A stretch of DNA of 64,000 bases from Annulohypoxylon bovei var. microspora (GCA_022836615.1 MU405285.1:1-64000); one strand, 5' to 3'; positions 35,471 to 47,855 are shown, numbered from the stretch's first letter. Translations and numbers: made by a program. Notes: generated by a model from the sequence alone, not told the origin.

Positions 35471-37203
35471 ATGAGTATCAGTACGACACCATCTGCTGGG
35501 CATCTTTTCGTCGGTGGAAAGGTCTTCCTGCACACTAAGCAGCCAGGACTTGAATCCGAGCCTCAATTTGGGAATGCAATCTTCGTCAGAGATGGTATTA
35601 TCGAACACGTTGGTTTCGAAGATGATGATGCGATCACCCAATGCCGCGCTTCTGGTGCTCTCGTCCACAATCTAGATGGTCGGACAGTTCTTCCAGGCTT
35701 CATCGACGGTCACATTCACCTCCTAAGACTGGGACAATCGCTTAACAAAGCTGCTCTTGATCATTGTGAGAATCTAGACGATGTTCGAAAGGCTATTAAG
35801 GATTATGCAATCGCTAACCCGGACGAACCACGAATTCTCTGCAAGGGGTGGATGAGGCATATGTCGAAGCCCCTGTCAAGCCTGATTGATGACTTGGATC
35901 CACGTCCTATCTATGTTGACTCCAAAGATCTTCATACCACTTGGTGCAGCACCTCTGCGCTTAAGGAAGTCGACGCGGAAAACCTGAAAGACCCGGAAGG
36001 AGGCAAAATTGAGCGTGACGCCAATGGGAACCCCACAGGCGCTTTTGAGGAGGCCGCCGTCTTCACTATCATGTGGCCTTTCCTTGCCAGTGTAGCTACC
36101 GAAAAGGATCGTGAAGACTGGATCCGGGCTGCGGTTCAAGTATACAATGGGTCCGGATATACCGGTGCCATAGACATGGCGATGGAGGAACAGGCGTGGG
36201 TGACCTTGCTCAACATACGCAAAGAGCAACCAACCCGATCTCTATCTTTCCGGCTCGCGGCGTACTGGCTTCTAACACCCTCGACATCGAAAGAGGACTG
36301 TCTTGCCCAAGTAGACCGGGCCATCGAGGTGCACAAGCAGCTCAGCGCCGAGGAATCCCCCGATCTCCACGTCGTCGGCATCAAGCTCATCACCGACGGC
36401 ATCATCGACGCCTGCACAGCATACCTGTCCGAGCCTTATCTCAAGGGCACCGACGTCGCCAAGATTGCCACCGGCCAGCCGTTCTGGGAGCCCGAGATCG
36501 TCAACGCGGTCGTGCGCAAGGCCGACGCTGCGGGTCTGCAGGTCGCGCTCCACGCCATCGGAGACGCGGCTATCACCATGTGCGTCGACGCCCTGTCTAC
36601 GTGCTCGCCGCTGAACCGGCATCGCATGGAACACCTCGAGCTCGCGTCCGCCCGGGATGCCAAGCGTCTGGGCGAATTGGGGATGTGCGTATTCCCCCTT
36701 TAAAGTCTTTTTCTTTTTCTACTACGTATTACGTCGTACATGCTAACCCCCACCTAATCAGCACCGCCTCTATCCAGCCCGTCCACGCGGACCCATGGAT
36801 CCTGCGAGCGTGGCCCAGCCTGCTAGGCCACCGCTGCGCGCGCGCCTTCCCGTACCGGGAGTTCTCGGACGGCGGCGCGGCGCTCGCGCTCGGCAGCGAC
36901 AGCCCGACGTCGCCGTGGGACATCATGGCCAACGTGTACGTCGCGACGACGCGGAGGTCCTACCGGAACGCGGAGTACGACGAGGTCGTGAACCACAACT
37001 TCCGGCTCGGCGTCTGCGAGTCCGTCGTCGCGGCCAGCTACGGCTCCGCGAGGAGCGTGTTCTGGGACACGCGCTTGGGCAGCTTGGAGAAGGGCAAGGT
37101 GGCGGATCTTACGGTCTGGGATATGGTGTGGGAGAAGGAGAGACTGCTTGGTGCTACGCTGGAGGAGACTTGGTTCGGTGGGGAGAAGATCTGGGGTGCG
37201 TGA
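35471..37203 (+). CDS. Amidohydrolase family 3 (YtcJ-like) metal-dependent hydrolase
   Basis: Exons 35471-36684 and 36762-37203 (77-nt intron) give 551 aa. The join restores LGITASIQPVHADPWILRAW, a family signature. Metal ligands are visible: His81 and His83 in GFIDGHIHLLR; later ALHAIGDAAI and HRMEHLE carry further histidines; ALGSDSPTSPWDIMANVY holds the expected catalytic Asp. The C-terminal segment (GSLEKGKVADLTVWD) completes the small beta domain. YtcJ-type enzymes hydrolyse amide or related bonds in small compounds; the substrate here cannot be told. No signal peptide, so probably cytosolic. From about 36300 onward the sequence becomes strongly GC-rich. Confidence 0.92.
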
Positions 37204-37585
37204 TCTCGGGGAGGAAGAGTGGGATGTACATAGGATGGAAGTTTAGAGTATATGATCTGAATATATGTATGAGCGTACCTAGGTATTTATCTGTAACTTT
37301 TCGTCTCAATACCTACTTCACCTAGCTCACGCGTAGGCAGAGATTCCTAAGGCTACCTAGATAAGGAATAAGATCAAGGCTCATGATTACAAGATACCCC
37401 ATTGGTAAATGCTTGCAATTGCGCCGATAATATAAGAAACGCCGCACCTATAAGATATATAATATTTTCATAATCTCACCAACCCTCGTTTCATGATCCG
37501 AAAACTTCATATTCGTCGCAAAATTCAAGAAACCTCCCAAGGGCAGTGTCAATATTTTGTACTACCTTGTGCATTCGTAGCATAG
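37204..37585. other. Convergent 3' spacer
   Basis: Short AT-rich spacer between two convergent genes; no feature beyond TACCTAGG motifs near 37278-37284. Confidence 0.5.
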
Positions 37586-38512
37586 TTAAATGCCCAATTG
37601 ACTTAAGCTACTCTTCGCCTGAGGCGAGGCCGCCTTGTCATAGATCCTCAACATCACATCGACGGGAACTCGCTTAAGAAACGGTGCTAGGTCCTGTAAG
37701 TCTTCTTTCGGATAGCGCAACTCCGCTAGTCTCATGCCATGACTGTTCAGACATGTGAATGGATATTTCTCTGTATCAACCACTCGGAACCCTTGTCGGT
37801 CTAGCTCATGGTTGATCTCTAGGTATAGCCTAGGGAGCGTCGTAATGATGGGCACCTGGTGAGCCTGCCCTACTTCTATAGCACTCTTGACGAGGATCCC
37901 CAAAACCAGGGGGTCTGGTTGCATTGTTGACAGGATTATGTCCCGTAGCTCTGTTGATAGATTGACGGTTAGCAATGATAGGGAATATTTATTAGGGGGG
38001 GATCTACCGATGACATCGCCCTGGAATTGGGCAAACCGCTTGTTTCTCAGCGCTTTCGCGGTCTCAATGTACCATGCCTGACGACGGTGGGCTTCATAAG
38101 GAGTCTCGTTGCGTAACATGTGGTTCAGGAAGTTATGATGGTCTCGGCTCGGGTCCATGAACTCTTCATTGACAGGTTCGCCAAGTAGCTGGTTATTCCA
38201 TACACTCAGCCATGCAAGCCCGTGTATATAAGGACTATTCGGCCCGGTTACTACTAAGAGATGAACTTTCTCATTGCCCTTTTCCTTTATTATCACCCTC
38301 TTGATACCCTCGATCTCCAATGGCGTGCTTTGACTTGGTTGGTACGGTAAGAACGGCGTAGAGCTGGGAAGCAATGATCTGTGGATCTGGTCATAGGGAC
38401 TGAATCGAGCGTTGTGCGAAATCCAAGAAGCAAGATCAGTGATTTGGGGTTCTTCCAATTCGGCCAGTTTTATCTCCCTTATGCAGTACTGGACCGAAGC
38501 TGGTGCGGACAT
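37586..38512 (-). CDS. Uncharacterised protein, possible GNAT acetyltransferase fold
   Basis: A single-exon gene of 308 aa. The ATG at 38512 is chosen; the frame extends five codons upstream without an ATG. The middle and C-terminal parts read like a degenerate GNAT domain: VHLLVVTGPNSPYIHGLAWLSVW, LSLLTVNLSTELRDIILS, then VLGILVKSAIEVGQAHQVPI (CoA-loop-like helix) and LDRQGFRVVDTEKY. This is a pattern judgement, not a firm family match. No signal peptide or membrane helix. Role unknown. Confidence 0.7.
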   Translation of the reverse strand: MSAPASVQYCIREIKLAELEEPQITDLASWISHNARFSPYDQIHRSLLPSSTPFLPYQPSQSTPLEIEGIKRVIIKEKGNEKVHLLVVTGPNSPYIHGLAWLSVWNNQLLGEPVNEEFMDPSRDHHNFLNHMLRNETPYEAHRRQAWYIETAKALRNKRFAQFQGDVIGRSPPNKYSLSLLTVNLSTELRDIILSTMQPDPLVLGILVKSAIEVGQAHQVPIITTLPRLYLEINHELDRQGFRVVDTEKYPFTCLNSHGMRLAELRYPKEDLQDLAPFLKRVPVDVMLRIYDKAASPQAKSSLSQLGI

Positions 38513-39492
38513 TTTATGTTTGTGCAACTGTATGCTTTTGATGTGGTGGGATGTTGCGATTCTGATATTTGTGGTAAGAGTTTGAGGTTGGAAGGACAGC
38601 TTTTTAAATAGTAAATCTTAGGACAATATGACTCCTAACTCTTCATCACATGCCTTATCACCTCGTTGTGAGGTTGTTAGGTAGTCACTGGGACCGGCCT
38701 TAGACCATACGTCCCCATGAGGCACGATATTCACTTGTTTCCGCTGGAAACTTTGGTATTTTCCATCCGAACCCATCCAACTTTGAGTCAACTCTTCCTC
38801 ACTAGGTACCTAAATATTTTAGCAAATTTCTACACAGTTTTGATTCAACGTTAATTAACTGGGATGATTTCCCATACCCATCTAATTATACTATGTGAAC
38901 ATGGCATAGTCTTTCGCTGGTAGATGAAAGGTAACTATGTAGGTAGTCAATCAATCTGGTTTGTTGCGATACGGAGTAGATTCAAATTTTTGGAGGGTGC
39001 TTCGGTTATACAATGCGACGGGAGGAGCTTTAGGATTTAGGACCGTTCCACCTTGTCACGACATTATTCTGTGTGCGATATTACTAATGACTGTAAATGA
39101 GAAACTGATGTAAAACATAAAGTCAGATCTGTCAGCTGTGTATTTATTAGACGAGTGAATTGAACAAAATCTTAAGCCTCTGAATCTTTAGGGAAACCCC
39201 TAAACGAGATGATCGTGCTAAGGTTCCTCTCAACGGATCTCCAACCCCCTGTAAAGCCCGTAAATGCGGGACTTCCCGCGCACCCACCCGCCGTAGTCCC
39301 CCATTTTAAAACAATCCATCCTTTGTGTTCGCCGACTAAGAATTCCACCGACGTCACGACTTTACAAAAACATTTCTGACTTTGCAGCGATGCAGGAGTA
39401 TATAACACGTGCCCCCATTTTGAACACACCGTGACACACCTATTAACACACAACTCCATTTTCCTGCTCCAAACCCCGTCTCCGTCTCCGCA
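38513..39492. promoter_or_regulatory. Divergent spacer between GNAT-like and DUF1295 genes
   Basis: About 980 bp, head to head. ORFs overlapping 39172-39492 on the minus strand extend antisense into the DUF1295 gene and look like chance. No specific site was recognised. Confidence 0.35.
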
Positions 39493-40727
39493 ATGGCATC
39501 CGGTCTGCTGCAAAAGCTGCTCCACCTAACCAACTTCCGCAGCCCCTTGCTGCGAACGGCGGTCCCCGGCGTCGCAGCAGCCTTCGCGCTGCAGGCGGCC
39601 GTAGCGGTGCCTTCCATCCTCGCGCAGTCGGAGCGCTTCTACGACGCCTCGGGGTCCGTGACCTTCCTGTCCGTGACCCTGCTGAGCCTGTACCTGCCGA
39701 GCCTGCGCACCCGCGCCGCCGCCGCGCTGGCCGGCCTGCCGAAGCCGCCGTTGCCTAGCCTGCTGGGCGCGTTTACGGGAGGCGCTGGGGCCTTCCACTG
39801 GCGCCAGGTGGTGCTGAGCGCCGCTGTGGTCTTTTGGTCTGTTAGATGTACGGCTCCTATTTCTTATTGTGTTTCACGTAATCCGTATTTCACGTATATG
39901 CCTACCTACCTGCATATCTCTATAGGTACTACCTAGCTACCTATACTATCCCGTAATTGTGTAAAAGAGAGGAGTAGACAATACTAAGCAAGAGAACACC
40001 ATGACTAATCCGCGTTACAAGTGGGCACATACCTCTTCCGGCGCATCCTGCACGAAGGGCAGGACTCGCGCTTCGACCGGATCCGGGGCTCGCCGGCGCG
40101 GTTCAGCGGCGCGTTCGTCGGGCAAGCGGTGTGGGTATCGCTGTGCCTAGCGCCCGTAATCGCCATCAACGCGGCGCCGCCCGCGGCCCTCGCCGCCGTG
40201 TCGCTAGGCGCGGCCGACGTGCTCGGGCTCGCGCTGTTCGCCGGCGGCTTCGCCTTCGAGATCGTCGCCGATCGCCAGAAGGGCCGCTGGCTGCGCCGCC
40301 GCAAGGACAAGCTGCATGACGAGCCGTTCATGACCGGGGGCTTGTGGAGCAGGAGGTGAGCGAGCGCCTATCCGTGATTTTGACAACGCAGCAACGGTGA
40401 TTGTTATTAGTAGCTAACTTGGGAGTAACTAGCCAATTTCCGAACTACTTCGGAGAGTGCGCGCTGTGGACGGGTCTTGCCACTGCGGCTGCCGGCGTGC
40501 TCTTAACCCGCCCAGTTCAGGTTGGACTCGGGTTCTCGGGTGGTTTGGCGGGAAGGCTGGTGACTCTGGCGCTCTCGGCTGCGAGCCCGGCATTTGTAAG
40601 CTTCCTGTTGGTAAAAGTGACGGGTGTGGCTCTGAGCGAGAAGAAATACGATGCCAAGTATGGCCATCGTAAGGACTACCAAGAGTGGAAGCAGAATACT
40701 CCTAGATTCTTCCCTAAGCTCTTCTAG
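39493..40727 (+). CDS. DUF1295 / steroid 5-alpha-reductase-like membrane protein
   Basis: Exons 39493-39847, 40022-40355 and 40433-40727 (introns 174 and 77 nt) give 327 aa. The joins rebuild FWSVRLGTYLFRRILHEGQDSRFDRI and GGLWSRSQFPNYFGECALWTG, which match the conserved core of DUF1295 proteins (related to 3-oxo-5-alpha-steroid 4-dehydrogenase and ICMT folds). Several hydrophobic helices are seen, at about residues 25-45, 55-70, 100-118, 150-190 and 240-300. The C-terminus (KKYDAKYGHRKDYQEWKQNTPRFFP) is also typical. Probably an integral ER membrane protein; the reaction is unknown in fungi. The first intron is two to three times longer than others in this window. Confidence 0.9.
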
Positions 40728-40933
40728 TAAGCATCCCCGAAGCACGATGCACAGTAGATTAGTCAAGCCATCAAAGTCACTGCGAATTAAATGTAGTTAC
40801 GGGTTTAACGGATTGTCTTGCGTGATGATACCTATCTAATATATCAAAATCGACATTTTGCTAGGATGCGCCTATTGCTCCATTACCCATGCCTCAGCGC
40901 CAAGGAAGCGGATCCAAAACTCAATTTAATGAA

Positions 40934-42098
40934 TCATTTGTAGAAGCCCTTGACTTTCTCGACTTCGTCATAACTACCCAAATAGATACCAGATCGATCA
41001 TGAATGTGTTCCGGCACGACCTCGAGCATCCGGTTCATATTGCTATCGAGAGCTTGACCGCCGGCTAAAGGGCTGTTAGTCTGTATCTGCATATGATATG
41101 ATGTGAGTATTAAGATGATAACTTACCATTTTCAAAAACCATAGCCATTGGCGCACACTCGTATAAAATCCGTAGCTTGCCCTTTGGGCTCTTCTTATCG
41201 GCTGGATAAGCGAAGATACCGCCGTACAACAGCGTTCGATACGCATCAGCAACCATGCTACCGATATATCTAGCGCTGTAGGGTTTTCCATTGCCTTGCG
41301 GGAACTTGAGAGAGTTGAAGTATTCTTTCGTGTGGTCTTCCCAATACAGCGAATTTCCTTCGTTGACAGAGTAAATGGCTCGCTTTGTCGGGATCCGCAT
41401 GTTCGGGTGGGTTAAGATGAACTCGCCGAACGAGTTATCTAACGTAAAACCGTTGACGGTACCGCCTTTCATGGTGATTACGAGTTGGGCCGACGCGCCG
41501 TACATGGTGAACCCTGCAGCAAGCAGCTCGGTTCCTGGTTTTAGAATGTCCTCCTTAGTACCAGTTGAGTCCTCGGCCAATTTGTGAACACCAAAGATCG
41601 TTCCAACGGATACACCGGCATCCAAGTTGGAGCTACCGTCGATAGGATCGCAAGCCACGGCATATCGCGCCCCAGTATGGTCCTTGAAGTATATGACTTC
41701 CTCTTCTTCCTCCGATACCAGTAGTGCACACTTGCCCGACGATCGCATAGCTGCTATGAAAAGGTCATTGCCGATTACGTCGAGTTTCTTCTGGTCATCA
41801 CCCGTTGCGTTGGACTGTCCGGCAAGACCGGTCAAGTTTACAAGGGTCGCTCGTCGGATGTAATGGGAGATAGCTTTGAAGGAGAATTGGAGGGCATGGC
41901 ATAATAATCTAGTTTTGGTGGTATTAGCCGTGTTTTCCCTATAGTGCATTGACAAGCTAAAACTTACGTGAAATCACCGGTTGCCTCTTTGTGCTTCACC
42001 TGTTCTTCTGTGAGGAAGCGAGTCAAGGTAACAATGTTTGTGTTGATAGTGGGCGACTCTGAAGGGGGTAAATCGCTGCTACTGCCGTTTGTCGCCAT
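40934..42098 (-). CDS. fbp1: Fructose-1,6-bisphosphatase
   Basis: Exons 42098-41968, 41908-41127 and 41064-40934 (introns 59 and 62 nt) give 347 aa, a normal eukaryotic FBPase length. The metal and phosphate motif CDPIDGSSNLDAG has Asp131 and Asp134; SEEEEEV before it supplies the acidic metal ligands; YIGSMVADAYRTLLYGGIFAYPAD and KGKLRILYECAPMA build the active-site C-terminal half, followed by AGGQALDSNMNRMLEVVPEHIH. The enzyme removes the 1-phosphate of fructose-1,6-bisphosphate in gluconeogenesis (EC 3.1.3.11), in the cytosol. In fungi it is normally repressed by glucose; no repressor site was verified here. It converges on the DUF1295 gene. Confidence 0.96.
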
Positions 42099-45000
42099 TA
42101 TGTCTGGAGAATGTACAGGAGAACTGGGCATCAGGAAGAAAAAGAAGCGGTAGACAAAGAGGGAAGCAGGAAGGGGGTTAGGTAGATTTACTTTAATAAC
42201 AATTACGGGGAAATGGAGAGAGAGATGGTCTGTGAGTACCCAAGTAATGAGGAAGGTGATATGATAAGGATACCATAGGTAGGTGTGTGTATCAATAGGC
42301 TAACCTCCGGCAAGTTATCGTGAGCAATGTCGAACGAAAAGATTGGTGACAGTATAAATATATGCCGAGGGGATAGCTGGAAGCTTATAAAGAGCTGAGC
42401 CGTCTGGGTGTGTCTCAAGCATCTTTGTTCGTCTCCACATGCTGCATAGGTACTTACACATCCTTACACCTCCTTCTCCCCAACTGGCTTGCTCGGTGTT
42501 GCGGGTATCAACAGCACTATGACATACGGCATCAAGCGGCGAGATTCCGAGGAGCCAATCTAGATCCAGATCCAAAGCTCCATAGCCGGCCGAGGGGAAA
42601 TGTGGGTTAGGGAAATGCTAGGAGGGCTATAAAAGAGGATTTTTCGGGTCATGGCATTTAAGCCGCTGTCGATTATACCGAGGCGGGAGATGCCGGCGAG
42701 CTCGGGCGCAAAACGTTACTAGCTACTAGCTACGGAATACCCGGGCTTACTGATTCGTTTGGCGCTCTCCATGTTGCTCTCCATGTGACACAACATGCCT
42801 CTAGGAACCTACAACTATCCGGTGGTTATTTAGTATGTTTTGGTGGTTCCAATAACATGGGATGGAGCTCAAAAATCCTAATTGAGGTGTGATGTAATGC
42901 TTCAAAATGATTGGATCAATATGTAGCTGTGGAAAAAATGAGGTAAGGAAGAAAAGAATTAACATAGAAATGATGTAGATGAGGGGTAAAGGGGGAGCTT
43001 TAAAGCTAGGACCACTTGGAAGACAGAGAGGTACTTTAGCAACCGGGGCAGCCGGGGCAGCCATGGTTAATCCGCTCTATCCGGATTATTAATATACCTT
43101 TCCGACATGTCGCCGGGGCATTGGACCTGCAGATATGCCCCACTCCGCGTGAAGCTTGGGATCTAAAACTTTTTTTTTCCTCGCCAACATTCATTGCACA
43201 TTTTCTCTTCTTCACATGAACAAAACAATGCGATTTTGAATACAAATGTAAGTGCCCAGAGATTTCTTTCGTCTCCCTTTCAATGATGACAACACATACC
43301 ATTTACAAACTAGAGTCTTTGACCAATTGGAATGAAACGACAGTTTTTGCACGTCAGTCTGAACGGAAAACTTCGATTCCAAATTTGTTGACCTTCTGGA
43401 GCTTCATTTTACTAATTCGAAGCCAGGTTCTACGCCCTCACGACATAAACACAACTCATCGCAGTCATGATTTAACCAGCTCTTCTCCAGGTGCAATTTT
43501 AATTGGTATGTTCATCCTCCATTTTCATATTACCTTCCTTCACTTTTATGATGATTCTTCTATGCATTTGCATAGCTGGAAATTACCGTCCGAAGCAAAT
43601 GCTCTTGACGAAAAAAACTGGCTGTTGTCTGATAATATCTATTACTACACGGTGTCTGTAAATTCAATCCTGGTGAAGCTACTAACACTATGTATAGTGA
43701 CCATGGTCAATTTCTGAATGGTACGCGATCCTTCCGAGTCAAACTTTTATCTCTCCAATATGATGAAGCGGCACTGGGCTCCGAACATAATTCACATGAG
43801 TCGATACGCCATCTCGTGGCAGGCCTAGAAAACCTCGCCCACTGATTATGCCTCACACGCCTCAGCTTTTTTACTTCATTTAGCGACACCCTCGCTAATA
43901 CCGAATTCTGAAAATAGTGCTATGGTATTGATGTCTTCATCTTTTGACCTCATACTGGATACCATTTGAAACCGGATGCTTGAAGTCAAGGTAAGCAAAT
44001 TTTTCATTTAGTATCACAAACCAATATGTACCTGATGAACATAGATGACGAGTCTGATTCGGGTTACCGTTGTAGACAACCTTTTTTACTACCATTCATG
44101 CATTTTCTGATCACCAATCCATATATATCCTTACTGTTAGCCCACCTGGTTGAGTTTCTCTTCTGACAGTTATGACAGTTACAATCTACAACACGGTACA
44201 TGGTACATTGTTATTCGTGCACATCTGGTTAGTACCACTTTCATTTTCGGAAGCCCAGGATACCATTGCAAAATGATGATTTGACGTAAAAATTGACAAG
44301 CATATGTCAGAGCTTCACGGCGTTGATGACTCCAGTCATGTCTGACTGCAGTGGAACAGGATCCTTCCAATCCCTTTCATCGAGCAGTGCCTCAGCTAAC
44401 CAGCTGAACCAGTGGCCAATTCAGAGTATAACTATATCCAATATCAGCCCTTGGAATTATAAGGTAAGAAACCCTCAACCCTCAATTGCCCTTTGTTCCC
44501 TACAATGATGAATCAATATTCACGACGGTCAACATAGCTCGACATAGCATTGATGATATTGCCTTTGACAAGGCTTTAGATCTGAAATAGGATCTTTAAC
44601 CTCATTTTATTTTTACTCGTAGTCTTGTACTGCGCTAACACGCTCTATAGAACATACCTAGAACTCCATGAACACAAATGCCGTACTTCGCCTACGCATA
44701 ATCTCCTTATATGAAGACCTATGGTGAGTAGTAGGTAAGTCATTTCATTTTGATACGTGCCTGTTGGGATATGGCCTGGAAAAATCTATGAGACTAGAGA
44801 AAATATTGCATAAGAGTCTGCCTTAGACCTCTCAAGATAAACCAAGGGAAGCGTAACTAAATAATGCAACTTCCATGATGACGGCCACCTTGATAGAAAT
44901 AGCTACGTAGTCATAAGCAATATATGTATCAATATCATGAGCATAGTTCCCATACCCTGATTAGTGCTATGACTACAATATCCTAGTTAAATATTTTTGA

Positions 45001-45136
45001 AAACTACCAAAAACCCTTCGCTACTTAGGTACAGTTATTTGCTAAATACAGGCAAGTTACAGGTACGGCTTCTCTGATGAGTCATGCCGTCCCAGGGGTA
45101 TATACGGCCTCACCCAGCGTTAGTATCACAAAACCA
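42099..45136. other. Long intergenic region upstream of FBPase
   Basis: About 3 kb without a supported gene. The FBPase promoter should lie at its left side; an AT-rich TATA-like stretch is at 42351-42363. A 144-codon ORF at 43283-43717 (+) starts with ATG but has no recognisable domain, signal peptide or splice partner and may be chance. Short direct repeats occur near 42770-42786 and 43041-43060. Confidence 0.45.
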
Positions 45137-47149
45137 CTACATAACCAGCATAGCAACCGCAGCACCACCGCCAACAGCCAACCGCAAGTCGACATCGAAC
45201 CCTCGCCTCGGACCCGCCGCACTCGACGGCGTAGCCGTGGCGGTGAACAACCCCGTGAGCTGGACCGTAGTGGTGGAAGTCGTGACGACGGTCGAAGGAG
45301 CGGGCGTCGAGGCCGTGGAGCCGGTCTGCAGCGCGCCGTTGACGGTGAAGCCCTTGTTGTTCAAGATCACGCTCTGCTGCTCGTCGCTGCAGCTGCCGGG
45401 GACGTCGCGCAGCCAGCAGGTCTGCTCGGGGCTGGCGGGCAGGCTCAGGGCGCTGGCGGCGTTGGCGGGGCCGGTGGTGTTGTAGCGGGACAGGTCGACG
45501 TTCTCGCCGGTGGAGACGCTGTCGCCGCGGATGACGCGCGCGAAGATCTCGAAGGCGGTGGCGGGCTGGTAGGCCGGCACGAAGTGCCCCGCCTGGTACA
45601 CGCGGCTGAAGGACAGGTTGCCGAACTGGCGCACGGCGCCGCCGATGTAGGTGTCGTTGACGATGACGGGGGCGTAGCCGGCGGCTGGGAAGGCGGTGGA
45701 GTAGGCGCTAGAGGAGGAGGCGGCGGCGGCGAGGGCGAGCGAGACGGCCTCGCCGCCCAGCCAGTTGCAGATGTAGTCGCGGTCGCCGTAGATCAGGCCC
45801 ACGCGCACGCCGGCGTCGAGGAGCGCGGCGAGCTTGGGCACCATGGCCTCGCGCTCGTAGTCGCCGGTGGCGGCGAAGGCGGCGGCCACGCGGGCGTTGG
45901 TCTCGGTGTAGTTCAGGCTCGTGCCGACGGCGGCCTGGAAGGCGGCCGTGTTCACATACTCGAGATAGCGGCGGGGCGGGAACGAGTCCGGGATGACGGC
46001 GGAGATGTCGTACAGGCTGCGGCCGGCGTCCGAGTAGGGCAGCATGACGTTGTTGGTGCAGCTCGTGTAGGCGGACTCGCACATGCTGTTCACGTCCGAG
46101 ACCGACCCGGTGTTGTTCGGGTCCTGGCCGGCGACGGCGGCGCGGCATTGGTTGATCAGGTCGCGACACCCGCCGCTGGTGTAGAAGCTGGCGTTGGCCG
46201 CGTGCGCTCGGACGGAGTTGATGGCTGTAAATCCGTACGGGTTATTGGTTGCCATGACGGGGTAGTACGGCGCTTGGATTAGGTCGTCGACGCAGCCGTT
46301 TACAATGCCGAGCGAGGCGAGACGGATCTCTACTGTGGTGGCATTGGACATGGTGCCGTTACTTCGGGCGGTATTCATCTCCTCCCACTTGCTCACGAAC
46401 GCAGGCCCATATTTTCCTCCGTAGGATTCGGAGAAGAGGTTAACGCCCAAGACGTTGTCTTTCGGAGGGTTCAGCTCTGGGAAAGCACTGAAGAACCCCT
46501 GGAGCATGTGCCATATAGCGACAGCTGCCGTTTCGGTCGTGTTGGCAGTATTGCTAGAGTTCATGGAGCTGAATGTGCCATTGAGAAAGGCGGTGGGAGG
46601 AATAGAGCTCGGCCTATCCGAGGGCGGGATATAGATGTTATTGGTGAGTAAATCGATGGAGCCGTTCGTAGGCACATCGTATGAAAAGCCGACTTGGTTC
46701 GGCTGGTCGATAAATAGCATATTCGAAGCCCTATCCCAACCCCACTCCCGCGCTATGGTAGTGAACTCGTCCGTGCCATCGTCGACTACCTCGCAAGGCC
46801 CCGTCTCGGTGAAAAAGCCGAACATGGAACTCGACCCTGGACCGCCATTGAGCCAGATGGTCAGGCTAGAGTTGGCCTGCGGGTCCCGCGCGCCGACAAA
46901 CCAGAAGAAAGTGTTCGTGGGGAAATCGCCTGGAACGCTTACCCAGCCGGTGTACTGGGTCTGCGACTCGAACGCGGTGTTGCAGGCTCCATCGGGGACC
47001 TTATAGCTGATCTTGATACTAGGATCAATCGGAGAGGCAATTGTCGTCAAGTTCAGATGCCCGGACGTCGCGTTCGGGAATTGTCCGTTGGCGAAGCACG
47101 ACAGCGTTGTGGCAGCAACTAGAACTGCATCGATGCAGTTAAATCGCAT
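45137..47149 (-). CDS. Serine carboxypeptidase (family S10), secreted, likely GPI-anchored
   Basis: Single-exon gene, 670 aa. A signal peptide covers about residues 1-22. S10 hallmarks: WLNGGPGSSSM (101-109, oxyanion region; the usual Cys before Ser is Ser), catalytic Ser242 in FSESYGGKYGP, Asp in YGDRDYICNWLGGEA and His in QAGHFVPAYQP. Many N-glycosylation sequons are present. The C-terminus has a Ser/Thr-rich stretch and ends in a small hydrophobic tail (RLAVGGGAAVAMLVM), suggesting a GPI anchor at the cell surface. It removes C-terminal residues from peptides. The 3' half (45137-46230) is extremely GC-rich compared with the 5' half and creates long false frames on the other strand. Confidence 0.95.
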   Translation of the reverse strand: MRFNCIDAVLVAATTLSCFANGQFPNATSGHLNLTTIASPIDPSIKISYKVPDGACNTAFESQTQYTGWVSVPGDFPTNTFFWFVGARDPQANSSLTIWLNGGPGSSSMFGFFTETGPCEVVDDGTDEFTTIAREWGWDRASNMLFIDQPNQVGFSYDVPTNGSIDLLTNNIYIPPSDRPSSIPPTAFLNGTFSSMNSSNTANTTETAAVAIWHMLQGFFSAFPELNPPKDNVLGVNLFSESYGGKYGPAFVSKWEEMNTARSNGTMSNATTVEIRLASLGIVNGCVDDLIQAPYYPVMATNNPYGFTAINSVRAHAANASFYTSGGCRDLINQCRAAVAGQDPNNTGSVSDVNSMCESAYTSCTNNVMLPYSDAGRSLYDISAVIPDSFPPRRYLEYVNTAAFQAAVGTSLNYTETNARVAAAFAATGDYEREAMVPKLAALLDAGVRVGLIYGDRDYICNWLGGEAVSLALAAAASSSSAYSTAFPAAGYAPVIVNDTYIGGAVRQFGNLSFSRVYQAGHFVPAYQPATAFEIFARVIRGDSVSTGENVDLSRYNTTGPANAASALSLPASPEQTCWLRDVPGSCSDEQQSVILNNKGFTVNGALQTGSTASTPAPSTVVTTSTTTVQLTGLFTATATPSSAAGPRRGFDVDLRLAVGGGAAVAMLVM

Positions 47150-47855
47150 TATCGCCGTGTGACAGTCATCATTCTTGTTTGCGACTGGCGCCCGGCCCTA
47201 GGTATATAGGGGGAACAAATGCTACGAGGACGAAAGCGAGGGAACGAAGAGAGCAAAAGACGAAAACTTGGTTTAAGAAGATATAAAAAGCCAATTCAAG
47301 TACCCAATGTCTTCAAAGTTAGTGTACGAAATATGATGTAGTAGGGAAGTTCGGTGCTCACGATGGCACATTTTGTGGAGATTGAAGTGGCTCGATAATG
47401 CGCTAGTTTCGGGTACCTTGCATTAACTACATCGGTTATCTGGTTACACTGGATATATGTATGTCTCCTATTGGTGTAACAAGAGAATTCTTTAACAGAA
47501 AATCAAGATGCTTCATAAAATTCAACCTCAGCATGATCTTTCGAAGAGTTTTGATACTAACTTCCTAGCTTCCTAAGCTTAGTTGACATACTTCATACTT
47601 AGATGGTTTTAAGCAATGATGAACCTGTCACCGAAACCGTTTTCTATCAGTGGACCCCCTCATTAAAGAGAACAAGCTAAACGCGACGACATGCATCGGG
47701 TGTACGCTAATTCTTCAGCTCGTCTGCGGCTGAGTGTAGACCGAAATTTACGATAACTACGGCCTTTTGAATTTTCTCTAGTATTCCTATTTCTAAAGGA
47801 ATTCTGGCAATATTTCCCCGTCCATAGGGCGTGTGTCCTGGGAAAAGGAGTAAAA
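47150..47855. promoter_or_regulatory. Divergent spacer upstream of carboxypeptidase
   Basis: A TATATA element at 47203-47208 lies 54 bp upstream of the carboxypeptidase ATG on the minus strand, a plausible core promoter. The rest shows no recognisable site. Confidence 0.35.

Noticed and set aside
36196..37203. 335-codon ORF overlapping the amidohydrolase in another frame
   Set aside because: Its first part is an out-of-frame, Arg/His-rich shadow of exon 1; only the part after the intron is the real reading frame.
43283..43717. 144-codon ATG-started ORF in the FBPase upstream region
   Set aside because: No domain, signal peptide or splice partner; in 3 kb of AT-leaning DNA such a frame can arise by chance.
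45077..46282. 401-codon plus-strand ORF opposite the carboxypeptidase
   Set aside because: Gly/Val/Ala/Arg-rich translation from GC-rich antisense codons; the minus strand carries an intact S10 enzyme.
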